The notes beneath the pieces are model-generated. The model did no database searches, was not told the origin of the DNA, and saw only the letters and a list, made by a program, of their open reading frames with translations. The position numbers and the translations under genes are program-made. From Wuchereria bancrofti (Eukaryota; Nematoda; Chromadorea; Rhabditida; Onchocercidae): a stretch of DNA of 64,000 nucleotides. Where the stretch lies: the NCBI GenBank assembly GCA_005281725.1, contig SSBO01000012.1, forward strand, positions 14,384,421 to 14,448,420, written 5' to 3'. Below are positions 27,721 through 41,324 of this stretch, piece by piece (the first letter of the stretch is position 1; every line of letters starts with the position of its first letter).

Positions 27721-29888
27721 AACTTGCAGCAAATAACTGAAGCAATCTGAATGGTGTGCATCTAAAGGCTACTTAAAAATATCAATTAATGAAACGATAA
27801 ACATTACGCTAAGTTTGTCTGGTTAGAGCAATATGAAATTTATTCAAAATTTTCACTTTCATTAATGTGAAAGAATTAATTTAAAATTGACTTATAATAT
27901 GTTCAAATGGACATGTAGATAGATATATTTAAATGATAGAAATTGTTTCGTAATCCTATTATTACAATAATTAAGCTAACGTTAACAGCAATGATAAAAG
28001 CAACGACAACATGTAGAGGTAGTTGTCTCCAGCAGTGGTCGAGTGACAAGACTTCAAGCATAAACAATAATATGTGATTGATTTGGCGAATAAAAAAGAA
28101 GACTCTGTAAAATTTTTTTTTTTTTGAAAAGAAAAAATAAAAGCATTAAGCGTAACTGATTAATAAACGTCCTTTTTAATTATTGTGGAATATTACAAAA
28201 TAATCTGAGTAAAGGCAAGTATTTTATCAATAATTACTAGAATAAAAATGATGAATATGTCTCCTCGTTTTTCTTTTCCAGTGCTTCTTTTATTCTTTAT
28301 TTTATAAACTTTCTCTTCCTAATTTGCAACTGAATTATTTGTAACTATTAATCATAACTTCTTTCAATTTTTTAGCATACATTAAATGACAAAAAGTTAT
28401 ACTGAAGTTTCCAAAATTTCTTCTATCAAAAATTTACGTTAGAAAAATTTGAGCAGCTTACTTCCTCACTTACTTCTTATTTATTTACTTGTTGACTTCT
28501 TTTTCAATTCTTCTTGCTGATTAGTTTGGTAACCAAAATGACGCAACGACCACCTGATCTGTTAGAAAACATATGCAGTGGAAATTATATAATAAATGCT
28601 AAAATATAAATGGTTGAAATGAATTGAAATTGATGCAATCTTTCTTTTTTGTTTTCATCAATAAAATTATAGCATGTATTGTATGAAATGAAAGGCAGTA
28701 TATTTATTTATTCGATTAATGAAATTGAAAGAAAGGGAGAAAGAAAAAAAGAAATAAAAATGGCACAAAAGATGATGGCACATGCTATATTACATGAGAG
28801 TAATATATTTTCGTGTAAATTCATAAGTAAAAGTGAAATAATAAAATTTCTCTTTAAAGAAAGAGAAGAGAATGATATCTTATATATCCATTTATCTAAT
28901 GTTTATACAGCTCATATTACTAATAAAATTAAATAGTTCCGATATATACCGGTATAAACGAATCAAAAATAATCATTAATAAAATTACCTGCTTGAATAA
29001 TCGATTTATAAATGAAAAAGAAGTAATTAGAGGATACAATGATATATTACTGTATAAAATAATGGCAATAAAAAGTAATTAGCTTGCAGCAATAAAAATT
29101 AATGAGCTTTAATGAGATTTGTTGACTTCCTATGAAATTTTTTAGAGATTTTCACATTCTAAATTTTATTTTCAAGTCATATTTTACTTCAAGCAAGTTT
29201 TTAATTATTATTATCATGAGTTGCCTTTACATATTAGCATAAAATTTTTCACCTTTCATAGGTTGTAGTTAAATTTCCTGATTAAATACTAGCATGAGGA
29301 AGAATATTATTGTAAGCTTTAATTTAACTTTTATAAAAAACTTTAACAAATTTTGAAGTCAGCAAGAATAAGTAAGATTTTCTTTATATTATTACATAAT
29401 TGATACAGATAACAAATATCTCAAAGAATGACCTGACCTCTCAACTTAGGTGAAGCAAAGAGGGCATTGATTGTTGTCTCATTGAATATAGCTGAACTTA
29501 TAGATTTTAAAATGATATGTTTAAGTAATTACTTTTAAAGGGATCATTTGTGGAAATTGCATCTTGTCGTAACCTTTTCAAAATATTTGAATTTATTAAA
29601 TTCTAAAAAAAAAGATTTAAATTTTTAGGTTTAATAGGACTTTTCATAACTTAACATTTGATTTTTTCATCATATTTCATGATGAAAAATCATCTTTCAT
29701 CATATTTCAAAGATGATTTTTCATCATTAATTCAATGAAATTTGATAAATTCAGCAAAAAAAAGTGAAATATAAATTTTGAATAATGCGTATCACACAGA
29801 TCATATTATGTAATAATAAATATACATGAGAACATTTGGAGAAAGGAAAAATAAATGAAATTAAGAATGAACCCGGCAGTAATATCCC
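27721..29888. repeat. Dispersed/segmental repeat, copy 2 (complete right edge)
   Basis: Matches 1-2114 along its whole length with scattered indels, and ends in the same GGCAGTAATATCCC. It sits between the TPD52 gene and the stop codon of the DUOXA gene, 74 bases short of the latter. Unlike copy 1 it has no LTR element at its right edge, so it shows the empty-site state. It has a short insertion with a hairpin at 29680-29726 that copy 1 lacks. Confidence 0.88.
29680..29726. repeat. 18-bp perfect inverted repeat, specific to repeat copy 2
   Basis: The arms 29680-29697 and 29709-29726 are exact reverse complements (TGATGAAAAATCATCTTT) around an 11-base spacer. The matching place in copy 1 (near 1950) lacks this segment, so it is a copy-specific insertion or a templated expansion. 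Confidence 0.85.
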
Positions 29889-29961
29889 GTTTCTTTCATT
29901 TTCTGCATATTTTTCCAAAGAAAAAAAATTGGAACGAACATCATTTTTTTTTCTTTGACTT

Positions 29962-32900
29962 TCAAAATCTTTCCGGTAGTGAAGAAATCATTCCAGTAAA
30001 TGCATTATTTCGTCTAGTTAAACTGACCATTGTTGTTTCACTTGGGATCGTTAAAGTTGAACTTGGTGGTGTAAGTGATAACATACTGTTACTCTCGCAT
30101 TTCATCACTTTGCAACATTGCTTATCAGCATGACAGGTAATAAAAGTTTTTAGTGTATACAATGATTTTGCTTGCAAAATTACCAATATTCCACCATAAA
30201 CTAAACTTGTAACACCTGAAATTTCTTAACACTAATCAATAATGTTATCATTTAGCATTACAGTTTCATTACGATAGTTCTATAAAAATTATCATAACCA
30301 TTTTCCAATATTGTATTTAATTCAAATAGCAAAAATTTTAGAATACTAACATCAACAAAAAATTTCATGTTTTCTTGCACTGTTATAAATACATTTAAAA
30401 TTTTCCAATTTTTTAAAAAATTCTCTAATTTGAAATTTTATTTTAAAAAATTGGAAACTTTTAGATAGCACACTAAAAAATTGGAACAGTGAAAGGAATA
30501 AGATAGATACTAACCGGCAGTTAATGTTGTGTAAAAGCAAGTCGAGAGGCGGAAGTCGAGAATTGATATTGACCCATCTGATGATGGAAATCTTATTTGA
30601 AAATTTTTCGGCACAAAAGTAAAGTAGACGAAATCAGCTGATAAAATTAATACACCAACAATGACAACTAATTTAGCAAAATTGTGCGGTACCAAGCACA
30701 ACATTAAAATTTGGATAATCCAAAAAGCAAATGCAGTCCTGAATGAAAGAAATTGTATAAATAATGAAGTGAAATGCTTATAATTTGTACAATTAGCTAA
30801 TTTAAACTGCATCCATTGTTATTTATTTAATCAATTTAAATTGATGTCATCGTAGTGATGGCATTCTTGCTAAGTGCTTAATTTATTATTATAAAATTGT
30901 GAGAATGAAAGAAGAAAAATTCCTGTAATGTGTCGGAATTTTAAACGAAATACTGAAATTTGAAATGAGACTGAAATGAAAAACGTCTATTATATTACTT
31001 GTTATATTTTACTCCCTCAGATTTTTGTTAGATTATAATTACCTGCAAAAAATTAGCGTAACCTTGAATTAATACAGCTCTTTTTTAAAAGAAAATTTCT
31101 TTTTTTAAAAGAAGTGGAAAAGACATTTCTGTACTGCCATATAAATGCAAGATAGCTTAGTTTAAATAATTTTATAAAAAATAAATTAGCTTTTTTTGCT
31201 TCAAAAAGTACTACAAATTTCCATATCTCTACTAAAACTATTGTATTATTATAATAAATAATTAATGTTTAATCTGAAATGAAATCAATTAGTTTATTCT
31301 TTAGTGTTATGAACTTTTAAAAAATAATTAGAAACTCTTTTAATAAACGAATAGTTATTACTACTACGTCATTTTCTCTGTGTGTAAATTTCTTATAACT
31401 TCTTATAATCAAATGTTTTTAAGCTGTAAATGTAAATTATGATAAAAGAAATTATTCTTAATCAATATATTCAACGTAAATTTAAATATACCTAAATTAT
31501 CAAATATGCTAATGAGCGCTTAAACAATTAGTCACCAACCATTCGCTATTAAAATAATTTAGGATGACTTAACTTTGATTTTTTTTTCTTCAAAATTAAT
31601 ATTTACAACTTCTATAAAAAGTTTATGAATAATCCCTACCATAGCAAATATATGGTATAATGGCCAGTAAGACGATATTGTCTCCCCCAAATAAATCCCG
31701 CTCGATCCACACTTAAATATTCGATTACTTTCAAAATTGGATATGGTAAACCTTTCTTTAAACTTTTCTCTAATTCCATTTCCATCGACAATACTGCAAG
31801 AAAAATTTCCTTTTTTGATATTGTACTTACAAATCTTTGATATGCATTTTCTTAATTAAATATGCATTTTTAATGATTTAATGATTAACTAATTGATGAA
31901 AATAGATCGATTTTATAATTTCATATTTGTGCATCTAAACCGATTACAATATTCACTGATCATTTTTAAATTTTCATGTATTCCAAAGATAGGTTGATAA
32001 TAAAAATTTGTAAAAATAAATGCAGTTTTGCTCTTGTTATGAATAAAACAAAAAGTTATTTCGAAATTTAAAATCAAACTTGAAAAACATAAATTATGCA
32101 TAAATTTTTTTGGCTTTTTTAGCAGGTTGAATAGATTTCTTAAGTCTGTTTTGAGGAATTTATTGTAAGCTATTTCTGATGAAAAAAAAAAGTTTCAAAT
32201 ACTCTTAATTAATTCTAATGAAAATTTTTTTATTGAATGAATAAATAATAAACCATTTAGAAATTCAAAGCGTTCATTGTATTCCAAACCATCCAATGAC
32301 TTGTGTTCTTTTTCAGACGTTGGCACACCTGAAGAAAAAAAGGCTATGTTGATTAATTCCAAAGGTTCATTTTTTGTTTAACACTTCAAATGCTTAATGA
32401 AGTAATTTTAGTAAAGCAAATAGAGTAATTAATGATTGATTTTGTTATAAACAACCTAAAAATGTTAATTTTAATGAAATATAAAACGATAATAATTCAA
32501 AAATATTATGAAATAATTTCTAATTACCAAAAGCTTTTAAAGATAAAATCAGATATGCAAAATTTGCTATCATCCATTCTTATTTAATTTCATAGCTTAG
32601 AAACTTTTGATGCAATCTTAAGTAGTTTCAAAAAAGAAAAATAATGATAATAGTAATCGAAATTTTTGGGAAATCTTAAAATATACTTGTAAGGGTGACA
32701 TTAAGGTGTTTGAGGCCCATACGTACACCAAGGATAGCATTCAGTTTATCAGTTGTAAATGCTCGATAAGGTGAACAAATTCGAATGCTTCCCTGATGCC
32801 AACTTGGATGATGAATACTTACTAAAATTCAAAAAAAAAAATTTTAAATTAACTTGAGAAAGCAATTAAAATTAAAAATTTGAAAAAAATAAGATTAAAC

Positions 32901-35788
32901 AATCATGTTTCAACTTATCTTCAAGCTATTACTGCTAACTTAATTATAACTTATTAAAACCATTCCATTATTTTACTTGTGAATACATATTTTAGTTTTA
33001 ATAAAAAACGTTATGCCAAATTAGATGTAAAAGCCAGAAAAACAATTGAAAATGTTAAGCGATGTTAGCTTTATATCATTTTATTATCATTTAAAATTTG
33101 AAATCAATTTTGTTTGGCTTGAAACTTTGTAGTTGATTTACCTCATAATATTTCAACTTGAAGCTTTGCAGTAAATTTACCTCATAATATTTTAATACTT
33201 TCCAGTGCGATAATATCCTTATATTGTCGTTGTTATAAGAGAAATTCGAAATTTATCAATTTTTTTCGAGATTAGATACAAAAAAAAATAAAAATAAATA
33301 AGTAAATAAAGTAAAATACAATTATCTTTTTGCTACTTTCTCTTCAATTCATAAAAATTGGAACGATTTGTAAGAATTAGATATTATGAAAGAGAATTAA
33401 CGGTTGATTTATTCCTTAATCAGTGATCATTCTCTAATAAAAGGATATGTGTTATCAAATTTCATATGAAATAGCAAATATAAACAGGTTCAGTAAACAA
33501 ATAATCTAATAATTGTAAATAAGCAATATATTTATTGCCAGAAATTGCTATAATATTGCTATCAGATATTCGGTAAGAGATATTTGTAATCAATGTGTGT
33601 ATAAATATATATGACGATTTAAAATTTTCGAAGATTTTTTTAAAAAACATAATTAGATTTCAAAATTTAAAAAAATGGGAGCGAAAAAAGTAAATTTTAT
33701 TAGTTTACAATTAATATATCAAAAATTGTCAATTTTAATTGACAATTTAATTCAGTAATTATATGGATGAAATTGACAGAAGAAGGAAAATTTTTCTAAC
33801 AACGACAAAATGTAGAAAATTACCGTAAAGTACATTTATGATTCAAATATAAAAATACTGAATTGAAGTTTTATATTTCTAAACAAATTATTTACTTTTT
33901 TGGTAAATTCTTAGTCATATATCATAATACTATTTCATGATATTGTAAAGTAATTATTAATGCAGAATTTCGTTAGATTAAATTCTTCCATTGAAATAAA
34001 AAATTAAAATCCATCGCGGATCATTTAAATTTTTAATTACATTTCCTTTTTAAATTTTTTATTTATTTGTATTTCCTTAAAATTTTTATTAAAATGATGT
34101 AAGTGAAGACTAGGAAAAAGAACTTATTTTTCAGTTTTTCTTTATTTATATAAAAATTAATAATTTTAACATAAAAAATATTCGATTTATATCAAAAATT
34201 TTGCATTTTTACTTTAAGTCACATTGCAATGATTAAATTGAAGAAAAAATGTAACTGCAAGCATTTATTGAAACTGAAATGTAAATATTAAACTTAATAG
34301 TATCTAAAGATTCATTTCATTTCAATTAATTATTTCATTTCTTTTCTTCATCACTGAATTAGTAAATGAAATGCAAAAAATAGTTTTGTTGAATTTTTAA
34401 TCTTCCAAATTATGTAACCAAAAATCAATTAATTGTTGTTTGAAAAACGAAATTTCAGAAAAAAAATTAAATATAAAGGAAAGCTGAGAGAGTCGCTACG
34501 ATATTGCGTAGATATCATTTCATCCCATTGTAGTTTTACTTTAATTAAATGCTAATTATCCAACTATTTATGCAACTTTTAACTAATCATAAAAATGATT
34601 AGTTGAATTTTAATCTTTTCTAATTAAACAAAATGCTTTGGTGACTGTAAGAATGATTGAAATCATTTTGTCATATCTTTTCCTTCACATTATTTAATAA
34701 TGGAACGATAAAATGATGAGCAGATTTTCAGTTTAAAACAAGATTTCAGTGGATAAAGACGAATGGATCAAAATGTTTATCACATTTGGAAATCTCATCA
34801 TTTCTAATGGTCTCAGATTTTGCTGAAATATTCTTCATATTTCATTTCATTTTATTTCATTTCATCAATTATTTAAAAATGTACCAAAGGATAAGAAATT
34901 AATTATTTCCGTAACAAAATTCATAAACTTTCTTTTATTTTTAAATTAAAATCTTTTAGTAATTTTATTAGCTTAAAATTAATGAACTAATGAATCATAC
35001 TTTTTTTCTACACTACCTGCAGTGGGGAATATTTTGTGGATGAAATACTAGTAATAACTTATGAGTGCGATCATGATTTTCACCACGTCTTCTCACTTAT
35101 GATTGTATTTCATTGTATCCTATTAGCTAGATTATTTTATCACCATTAATTTAATTTAATGATATGACACTAAAGAAATATGTATCCCTATTTTTGATTA
35201 ATTAATATGAACTGAATACTAATAAAGATATGTTCCTTATAATTATATCACTAAAAGAAGAAAAAGAAAAAAAAAATGAAATACCATAGTTTGATCAATT
35301 AAATGAATTATATTAGCATCATATTAGCATTATATCTATGGAATTATATATGGAATTGCTATATGGAATTATTTGTTATAATTAATTTAGTTCAAGTATC
35401 ACAGTTTTATGTTAATTACTATATTATCATTTCTTTTATCTCATTTCTATCAAACAGAAACAATTTAAAAAATTTTTCCATGTGACTGTAGCAAAATGAT
35501 TATTATATGAAAATTCTGTTAATGAAAAAATAGATTTAAACTTACTTAAGATAACTGCGCCAACAGTAACACTCAATACGAATGCGATTGTTGATGCGAT
35601 ACGATAATGTCGCACACCGGGAAGAATAATTAGAAAAGCTATAAATGGTATAATAAACATTGATGCTAAAGCAAAAATTTGTAAATCGAATACCACGGGC
35701 GTTCGATTTTCACCAAACCATGTTGGATCGCCATTTTCCCGAAATGCATCAAACCAACCAATCCGATGCATAATTATTTGATTGGCTG
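29962..35788 (-). CDS. doxa-1: Dual oxidase maturation factor (DUOXA / DOXA-1-like)
   Basis: Six exons: 35788-35546 (ATG at 35771), 32821-32687, 32328-32254, 31793-31640, 30738-30515 and 30215-29962. Phases close to 355 residues ending LPERF-stop. Family features in order: N-terminal GWFDAFRENGDPTWFGENRTP with a glycosylation site at Asn22; TM1 ending LIILPGVRHYR; TM2; an extracellular loop with YRAFTT, LGVRMGLKHLNVTLT (site Asn116) and EYNERF; then KKGLPYPILKVIEYL and GRQYRLTGHYT; and three further membrane segments before a polar tail. This order matches vertebrate DUOXA1/2. DUOXA proteins carry dual oxidase through the ER and stay with it at the surface. In C. elegans, DOXA-1 works with BLI-3 in hydrogen peroxide production for cuticle tyrosine cross-linking. 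No oxidase gene is in the window. The first exon begins at a TTTTTAG acceptor 17 bases before the ATG, so the leader is spliced. Confidence 0.93.
30402..30457. repeat. 17-bp inverted repeat in the last DUOXA intron
   Basis: The arms 30402-30418 and 30441-30457 are reverse complements (TTTCCAATTTTTTAAAA) with a 22-base loop. This is a simple AT-rich hairpin with no assigned role. Confidence 0.7.
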
Positions 35789-38700
35789 CTAAAAATATTA
35801 AATGCAAAAAAAAAGCAATAAATAGTAATAACAAACAATACGAACTGTAGAATAACAATAACAACAATAATAATAGTAAGAATAGAAAGACAAGTAAGAA
35901 ATATTTTAAAAATAGAGCAAAATCAATGAACGAACAAATGGGTTTTTATTGTTCGATGTAGACTGGTTGATTACTCATTTGATCGATTAGTTATTTTATT
36001 TGTTCCAACCATTAAAATATTCATTTATGTTAATTGTTAGAGCACTGCATGCAATTGCGATGACTGCAACACTACCATTTTTATTAGTATTCGAGTAATT
36101 ATTATCTGATACAAATGGAAATTAAATGAATACTACAAAATTTTAGTAGGATTGAAACAATGATAACTGCTGCAATAATAATGATAAAAATAATAATAAT
36201 AAAGACAACAACAAAATTGTTGAAACATTAATAGGCTGTGGAAAGAAATTGATTGATAAATGAAATTGTATTATTTTGAATTATTAAATGCTAAAATTAT
36301 AAATGATAGTTTGTAAAATGTGCATAAAATTAATAAAACAATATATACGAAATATGTCTAATAAATATTCGTTTAATTTTATTTCAATTTTTTTTTTCTA
36401 TCTCTTTCATTACTTCATTTTATTTCATTTAATTAACATTTATTAAAAAGTGTTTTAGCAACGATAATTAATAAATTGTATTTCAAAGAGGAACTAATGA
36501 TAGCGATAAATGAATGCACTGATTCGCTAGAGCAAAAATTTCTGCTCGATTTAATTAAAATATGGATAAAATATTAAAATAATCTTATTTTTTGGTACAT
36601 TGAATATTAAACTGTCGGGAGGTTAACTTTTTTGATTTTTAATTCATATTTTTCTAAAAATTTTCATATTTTGAGTGCAAAAAACTTCATATAAATGTTA
36701 CTCGCAAATACTGCTATAATCATTTATTTGATTTTTCTTTTTTCTTTTCTAATCTATTTGAATATAGCATCTATTTCATGCTTAATTTTAATGAAATTAG
36801 TTTTTTGGGAAAACTAATGAATATATTTTTGAAATAATCATTAAAGGAAAAATAAAAAGCATTTTGAAATAGTAAGGGACAAGACGGAAATAAAATGAAA
36901 TAAAATGAAAATATCGGACGCAGAAATATTATCTTCAAAAATAAATCTAATAAATCCTTTTAATCATAAAAAAAGGAAAAAATAAAAATAAAAGTTCATT
37001 TGTTGATTTCATCTTTTCGTGTTTCATTATTTTAACATAAAAATGAAATCAATCATTCATTTAAAAAAAAAAAAACAAAAAAACAAAGTTTTGGGCATCT
37101 AAATTAACGAAACAGCAAAAAAATGTGAACAGGGTTGAAATAAATCTTTTCGTTCTCTTTCTTTAATTAAAAAAAATTCCATTTTTTTCTAGAGGAAAAA
37201 TTTGAAAAAATTAGTCGTATATTATTAAGAATTTTTAAATTCAGTTAAATTCAATAATGATGATAGCAAAGAAATTTAAAAGAATTTTTTTCAGATTTTT
37301 TTTAAACTCTATAATTTTTTAGGTCAAAAATTAAAAAAGTTCACCTTTTTTTAGAATTTAAGGAAAAAAGTGTTTTCTTTCAAAAATAATTATGTGAATT
37401 ATTATTACTGTTAGAAACTTTTATGCATATTTTGCTAGCAGAAATCCACTTAAAGTTACAATAAACAATAAAAATTTTGAAAAGAAGCTTATTAATTAAT
37501 TTAAAAATAATATCGAAATATGCATAACATTTGCAATTCGCCGAAACAACAAATGTGACAAGTTTGGATGTGACACACAAAAATACACTCAGACACATGC
37601 ACAGATGCACAGAACTAATTCTTTCGAATCATACATTCTTCTAAAGACAAACTTTTGACGTCAATTGAAACCAGAATTTTTGAGAAAAAAAATGAAGAAA
37701 AAATTTGAAAAAATGAAAGAAAACTTGTTAAAATCGAGTTACTCTCATTTACCATTTCATGAATTAAAATTCATTTTATCTGTTAATTTACTTAATTAAG
37801 TATACAGTTCAACAAATATTTCTTGCATTTTAATTCTACAAATAGAAATATGCTCAAGAAATATTTATTTCATTTACTGCAAAGCATAAGTAATAATGTT
37901 TAAGCAATTGCAATCATTTAATTCAAACCTTATAACTGAGTTAAATATTAGATTAGAAATCTTTCAGTTTCGTTTTTCTTCTCTTTTTAACTTCTTAAGC
38001 AAAAATTATTTTATCATTGAGAATGATTTCTGGCTGTTTTGTCTTTCTCATTTGATATTTAATATTTCCATTTATAAATGTAATTGAATTGTTTCAAAAG
38101 TATAACTAATAAAGTATTTGTTTATTTGATTTTTAGTCCAGTTGAATATCAATAAACAAAGCTTAAATATATCGCACAATTATGTTAGTGCGGAAAAAAG
38201 TATTTCAAATGATTGATTAAATGATAAATAAGCAAATAGCAATGGTATTAAGCTAATATAAAACATATTAACCAGAAATGCATTGTTTCCAATAAGAATG
38301 TAATGCAGAATTGTAAAAAAAAATATTTAAAAAAAGTTACGAAATTTTTTTAAAATGACAGTTATTTCATTTTCAATTTGTTTGGAAAGCAGTACCAATG
38401 TAAGAGATTCTCGATTACGTTGGAATTTATGCATATATTATAAGTGTATGCATATAATTACTGCTGTTAAAATTTTTTAAAAAGAAAACCGGTTCTGACC
38501 GGATAGGTGAATGAAACAGAGAAAGGATTAAGTAGGTAATTTGAGCAATTTGAACAGTTCCATAGCATTCAATTTGCAAAATTGGCTATAATGAAAAGAA
38601 ATGTGTAAAATGAATTTTTGAAAATTAAATTTTCAAGGTCATTAAATGTATAAAATATTTTTAAGGATTGATCTATTTACTCGTTGATGCTATTGAAAAT

Positions 38701-39945
38701 TGCGCATTTTTTTTGAAAAAGATTGCATTGGCATTTTAATTAGTTAAAAAATTCAACAAATTTTAAGTTTTGTTTTCACAACTTTTTTCTTGTTCCAATT
38801 TTGCAATTTGTAGCATTTTTTGCGAAATGTTTTTGACTACTATTAATTCTAATCAAATTCAAAATTAAGTTTCAGATTAAAATTTCTAGGTGCTAAATTT
38901 TTCATTAACTGCTTAACAACATAATCGAATGAAAAAGCAGTTAATCAAATTTCGTAAAATTATTGCTGAATTATACGGTTCTTTTCAAAAAAACAAAACA
39001 ATAAACTGCAATAAACTGCCATAAATTTCCTAAATAATTTGGCAAAGTCTTCTAACGGACTGAACGTCATCTGTTGATTTATTGGCATGGAAATGAAATG
39101 AACCGCAAATCTGACCTTTAAAAAGAATAACAGCAATTGAAACATTTAACTTATCCTTCTCAATATCAAACTATAAGGATGGTATATGTAATATAATGAA
39201 TAGATACAGGCCTGGTATAATTAGCATTAATCCATATGTGATTACTAATTTAAAAGAATTCAATAAAGTGCCATTCAAAATTCATTCCTCTGTTCCTATT
39301 TACATTTTTCATTACTTATTTGTTTTCTCACTTGTTCTAAATTTTCGTTATTTTACGAACGAAAATTCATTTATACAACTAATTTATTATTCTTTGCACT
39401 TTATAAGAAAAAATGACAATTTGTCTTTTTTTCTTTCTTTTTAAATAAAATATGTTCCGCAACAAAAGGAAAAAAAGTAACGGTAAAATTGCAAAAACAT
39501 AATAAAGTGATATTATGGCTATTTCAAATGGTTTATTTCATTTCTTTTCCATTTAATTTTCACCGAATAAATTTTAGGTAAGTGATTAAATGGTTGGGTA
39601 GTTTTAGACGTATGAATTGAGTGAATCAATCTTTGTTATAACCTGCTTTATCACTAAAGTTCATTTATTATGACATTTTAGAGTATAATTTCTCAAGTCA
39701 CATATGCAAATTCGGAATTTCTGCTTTTCAATGATATCTATCAATTTTACCATTGTTATTGGTATGAATAAGAAGGGAGAGCAAGGAAAGAGAAATAATT
39801 ATTTGCATTGTATATCAAAATTTATTAAAAATTTGGAAGAATATTTGACAGATGTCCATTTGTCATCAGTTATATCCAAAAATTAAGTATTATTACGTGT
39901 ACTGATCTACAATATTGCTATTTACACCTAATTAAACATCATTTT
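35789..39945. other. Gene-poor AT-rich sequence upstream of DUOXA
   Basis: No convincing exon was found on either strand. It is full of A and T runs and short low-complexity stretches. It presumably contains the DUOXA promoter and leader exon, which I cannot place. Confidence 0.5.
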
Positions 39946-40578
39946 TAAATAAATAAAATTAATGCAATAAAATCTTATTGATAAAAAAAAATAATAATCG
40001 ATATATTGATAAAAAATAATTCATTAATGTGGAAAAATTAATGTTTGCGTGAAGAGGAAGTAATATAATATTTTGCAATGAAATTAAAGTTCAGTAATGT
40101 TTGCACTTATTTTTATGGCTTTAAATATAGCTAAATTGTTGTTTTTTTCCCAGACAAATGTAAATTAAATTATTTATTTAAATTAAAATAACTGAATGTA
40201 ATAGATAAATTCAAATATTATAACGATCTCAAATAATGAATTAACCAAAGTTTTCTTTTTTTCTTTTTATTATCATTTAAAATATGACAGTGGTATGTAT
40301 TAGAAAAATCCATCAGATCAAATTATCAGTCGTTTCTACTAGTGTAATAGCAATAAGTTTAAAGAGGAAAACTTATATTTCACTTTAATTAAAAGCTTTT
40401 CAAATATTTGAATTATTAATTTCAAAGTCCAATTTTTGCATAATGAAAGAAATGTTAAAAAAGATTGGGCTTCGAAGTTTTAAATAAATTTCAACAATAA
40501 TTTTCCTATATTATGATTAAATAATAACAATATTGTAATAATAATAGTAATAATGATAATGATAATAATAATAATAAC

Positions 40579-40610
<32 letters not shown>

Positions 40611-41323
40611 TGGTAATAGTAATAATAGTGACAAATGTATCTTTAAGACTGCATTACTTTTTTTTTTGAAAATAGTCAGTAGTTTTTTCATTTATTCTTC
40701 TTTTCGTTTTTATTTCTTATTTTCAGTCTTTATAAGACAACTAAATTATTAATCATAATATAGGAAAATTATTGTTGAAATTTATTTAAAACTTCGAAGC
40801 CCAATCTTTTTTAACATTTCTTTCATTATGCAAAAATTGGACTTTGAAATTAATAATTCAAATATTTGAAAAGCTTTTAATTAAAGTGAAATATAAGTTT
40901 TCCTCTTTAAACTTATTGCTATTACACTAGTAGAAACGACTGATAATTTGATCTGATGGATTTTTCTAATACATACCACTGTCATATTTTAAATGATAAT
41001 AAAAAGAAAAAAAGAAAACTTTGGTTAATTCATTATTTGAGATCGTTATAATATTTGAATTTATCTATTACATTCAGTTATTTTAATTTAAATAAATAAT
41101 TTAATTTACATTTGTCTGGGAAAAAAACAACAATTTAGCTATATTTAAAGCCATAAAAATAAGTGCAAACATTACTGAACTTTAATTTCATTGCAAAATA
41201 TTATATTACTTCCTCTTCACGCAAACATTAATTTTTCCACATTAATGAATTATTTTTTATCAATATATCGATTATTATTTTTTTTTATCAATAAGATTTT
41301 ATTGCATTAATTTTATTTATTTA
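39946..41323. repeat. Large inverted repeat 1 (575-bp arms) around an AAT array
   Basis: The left arm 39946-40520 and the right arm 40749-41323 are reverse complements end to end where I compared them. The 228-base spacer 40521-40748 contains an AAT-rich array (about 40540-40630) and about 110 bases of unique sequence. The right arm stops exactly at the N at 41324. The arms hold no gene. Confidence 0.92.
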
Positions 41324-41324
41324 N
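41324..41324. other. Single ambiguous base (N) between two large palindromes
   Basis: One N sits precisely between the outer ends of inverted repeat 1 and inverted repeat 2. It probably marks a contig join or closed gap. Confidence 0.85.

Noticed and set aside
28679..28936. 85-codon open frame in repeat copy 2
   Set aside because: The same frame is broken in copy 1 and the translation is low complexity, so it is probably chance in AT-rich DNA.
33721..33752. Short AT palindrome (ATTGTCAATT/AATTGACAAT)
   Set aside because: A stem of about ten bases in AT-rich sequence is expected by chance.
30000..35870. Initial reading of the 30-36 kb gene as a Clc-like/claudin-like membrane protein
   Set aside because: The complete exon set shows the DUOXA order of motifs (GWFDAF, YRAFTT, NVTLT, YNERF, KKGLPYP, RLTGHYT), which fits the dual oxidase maturation factor better.
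40506..40691. Poly-leucine frame over the AAT array
   Set aside because: It is a direct translation of trinucleotide repeats.
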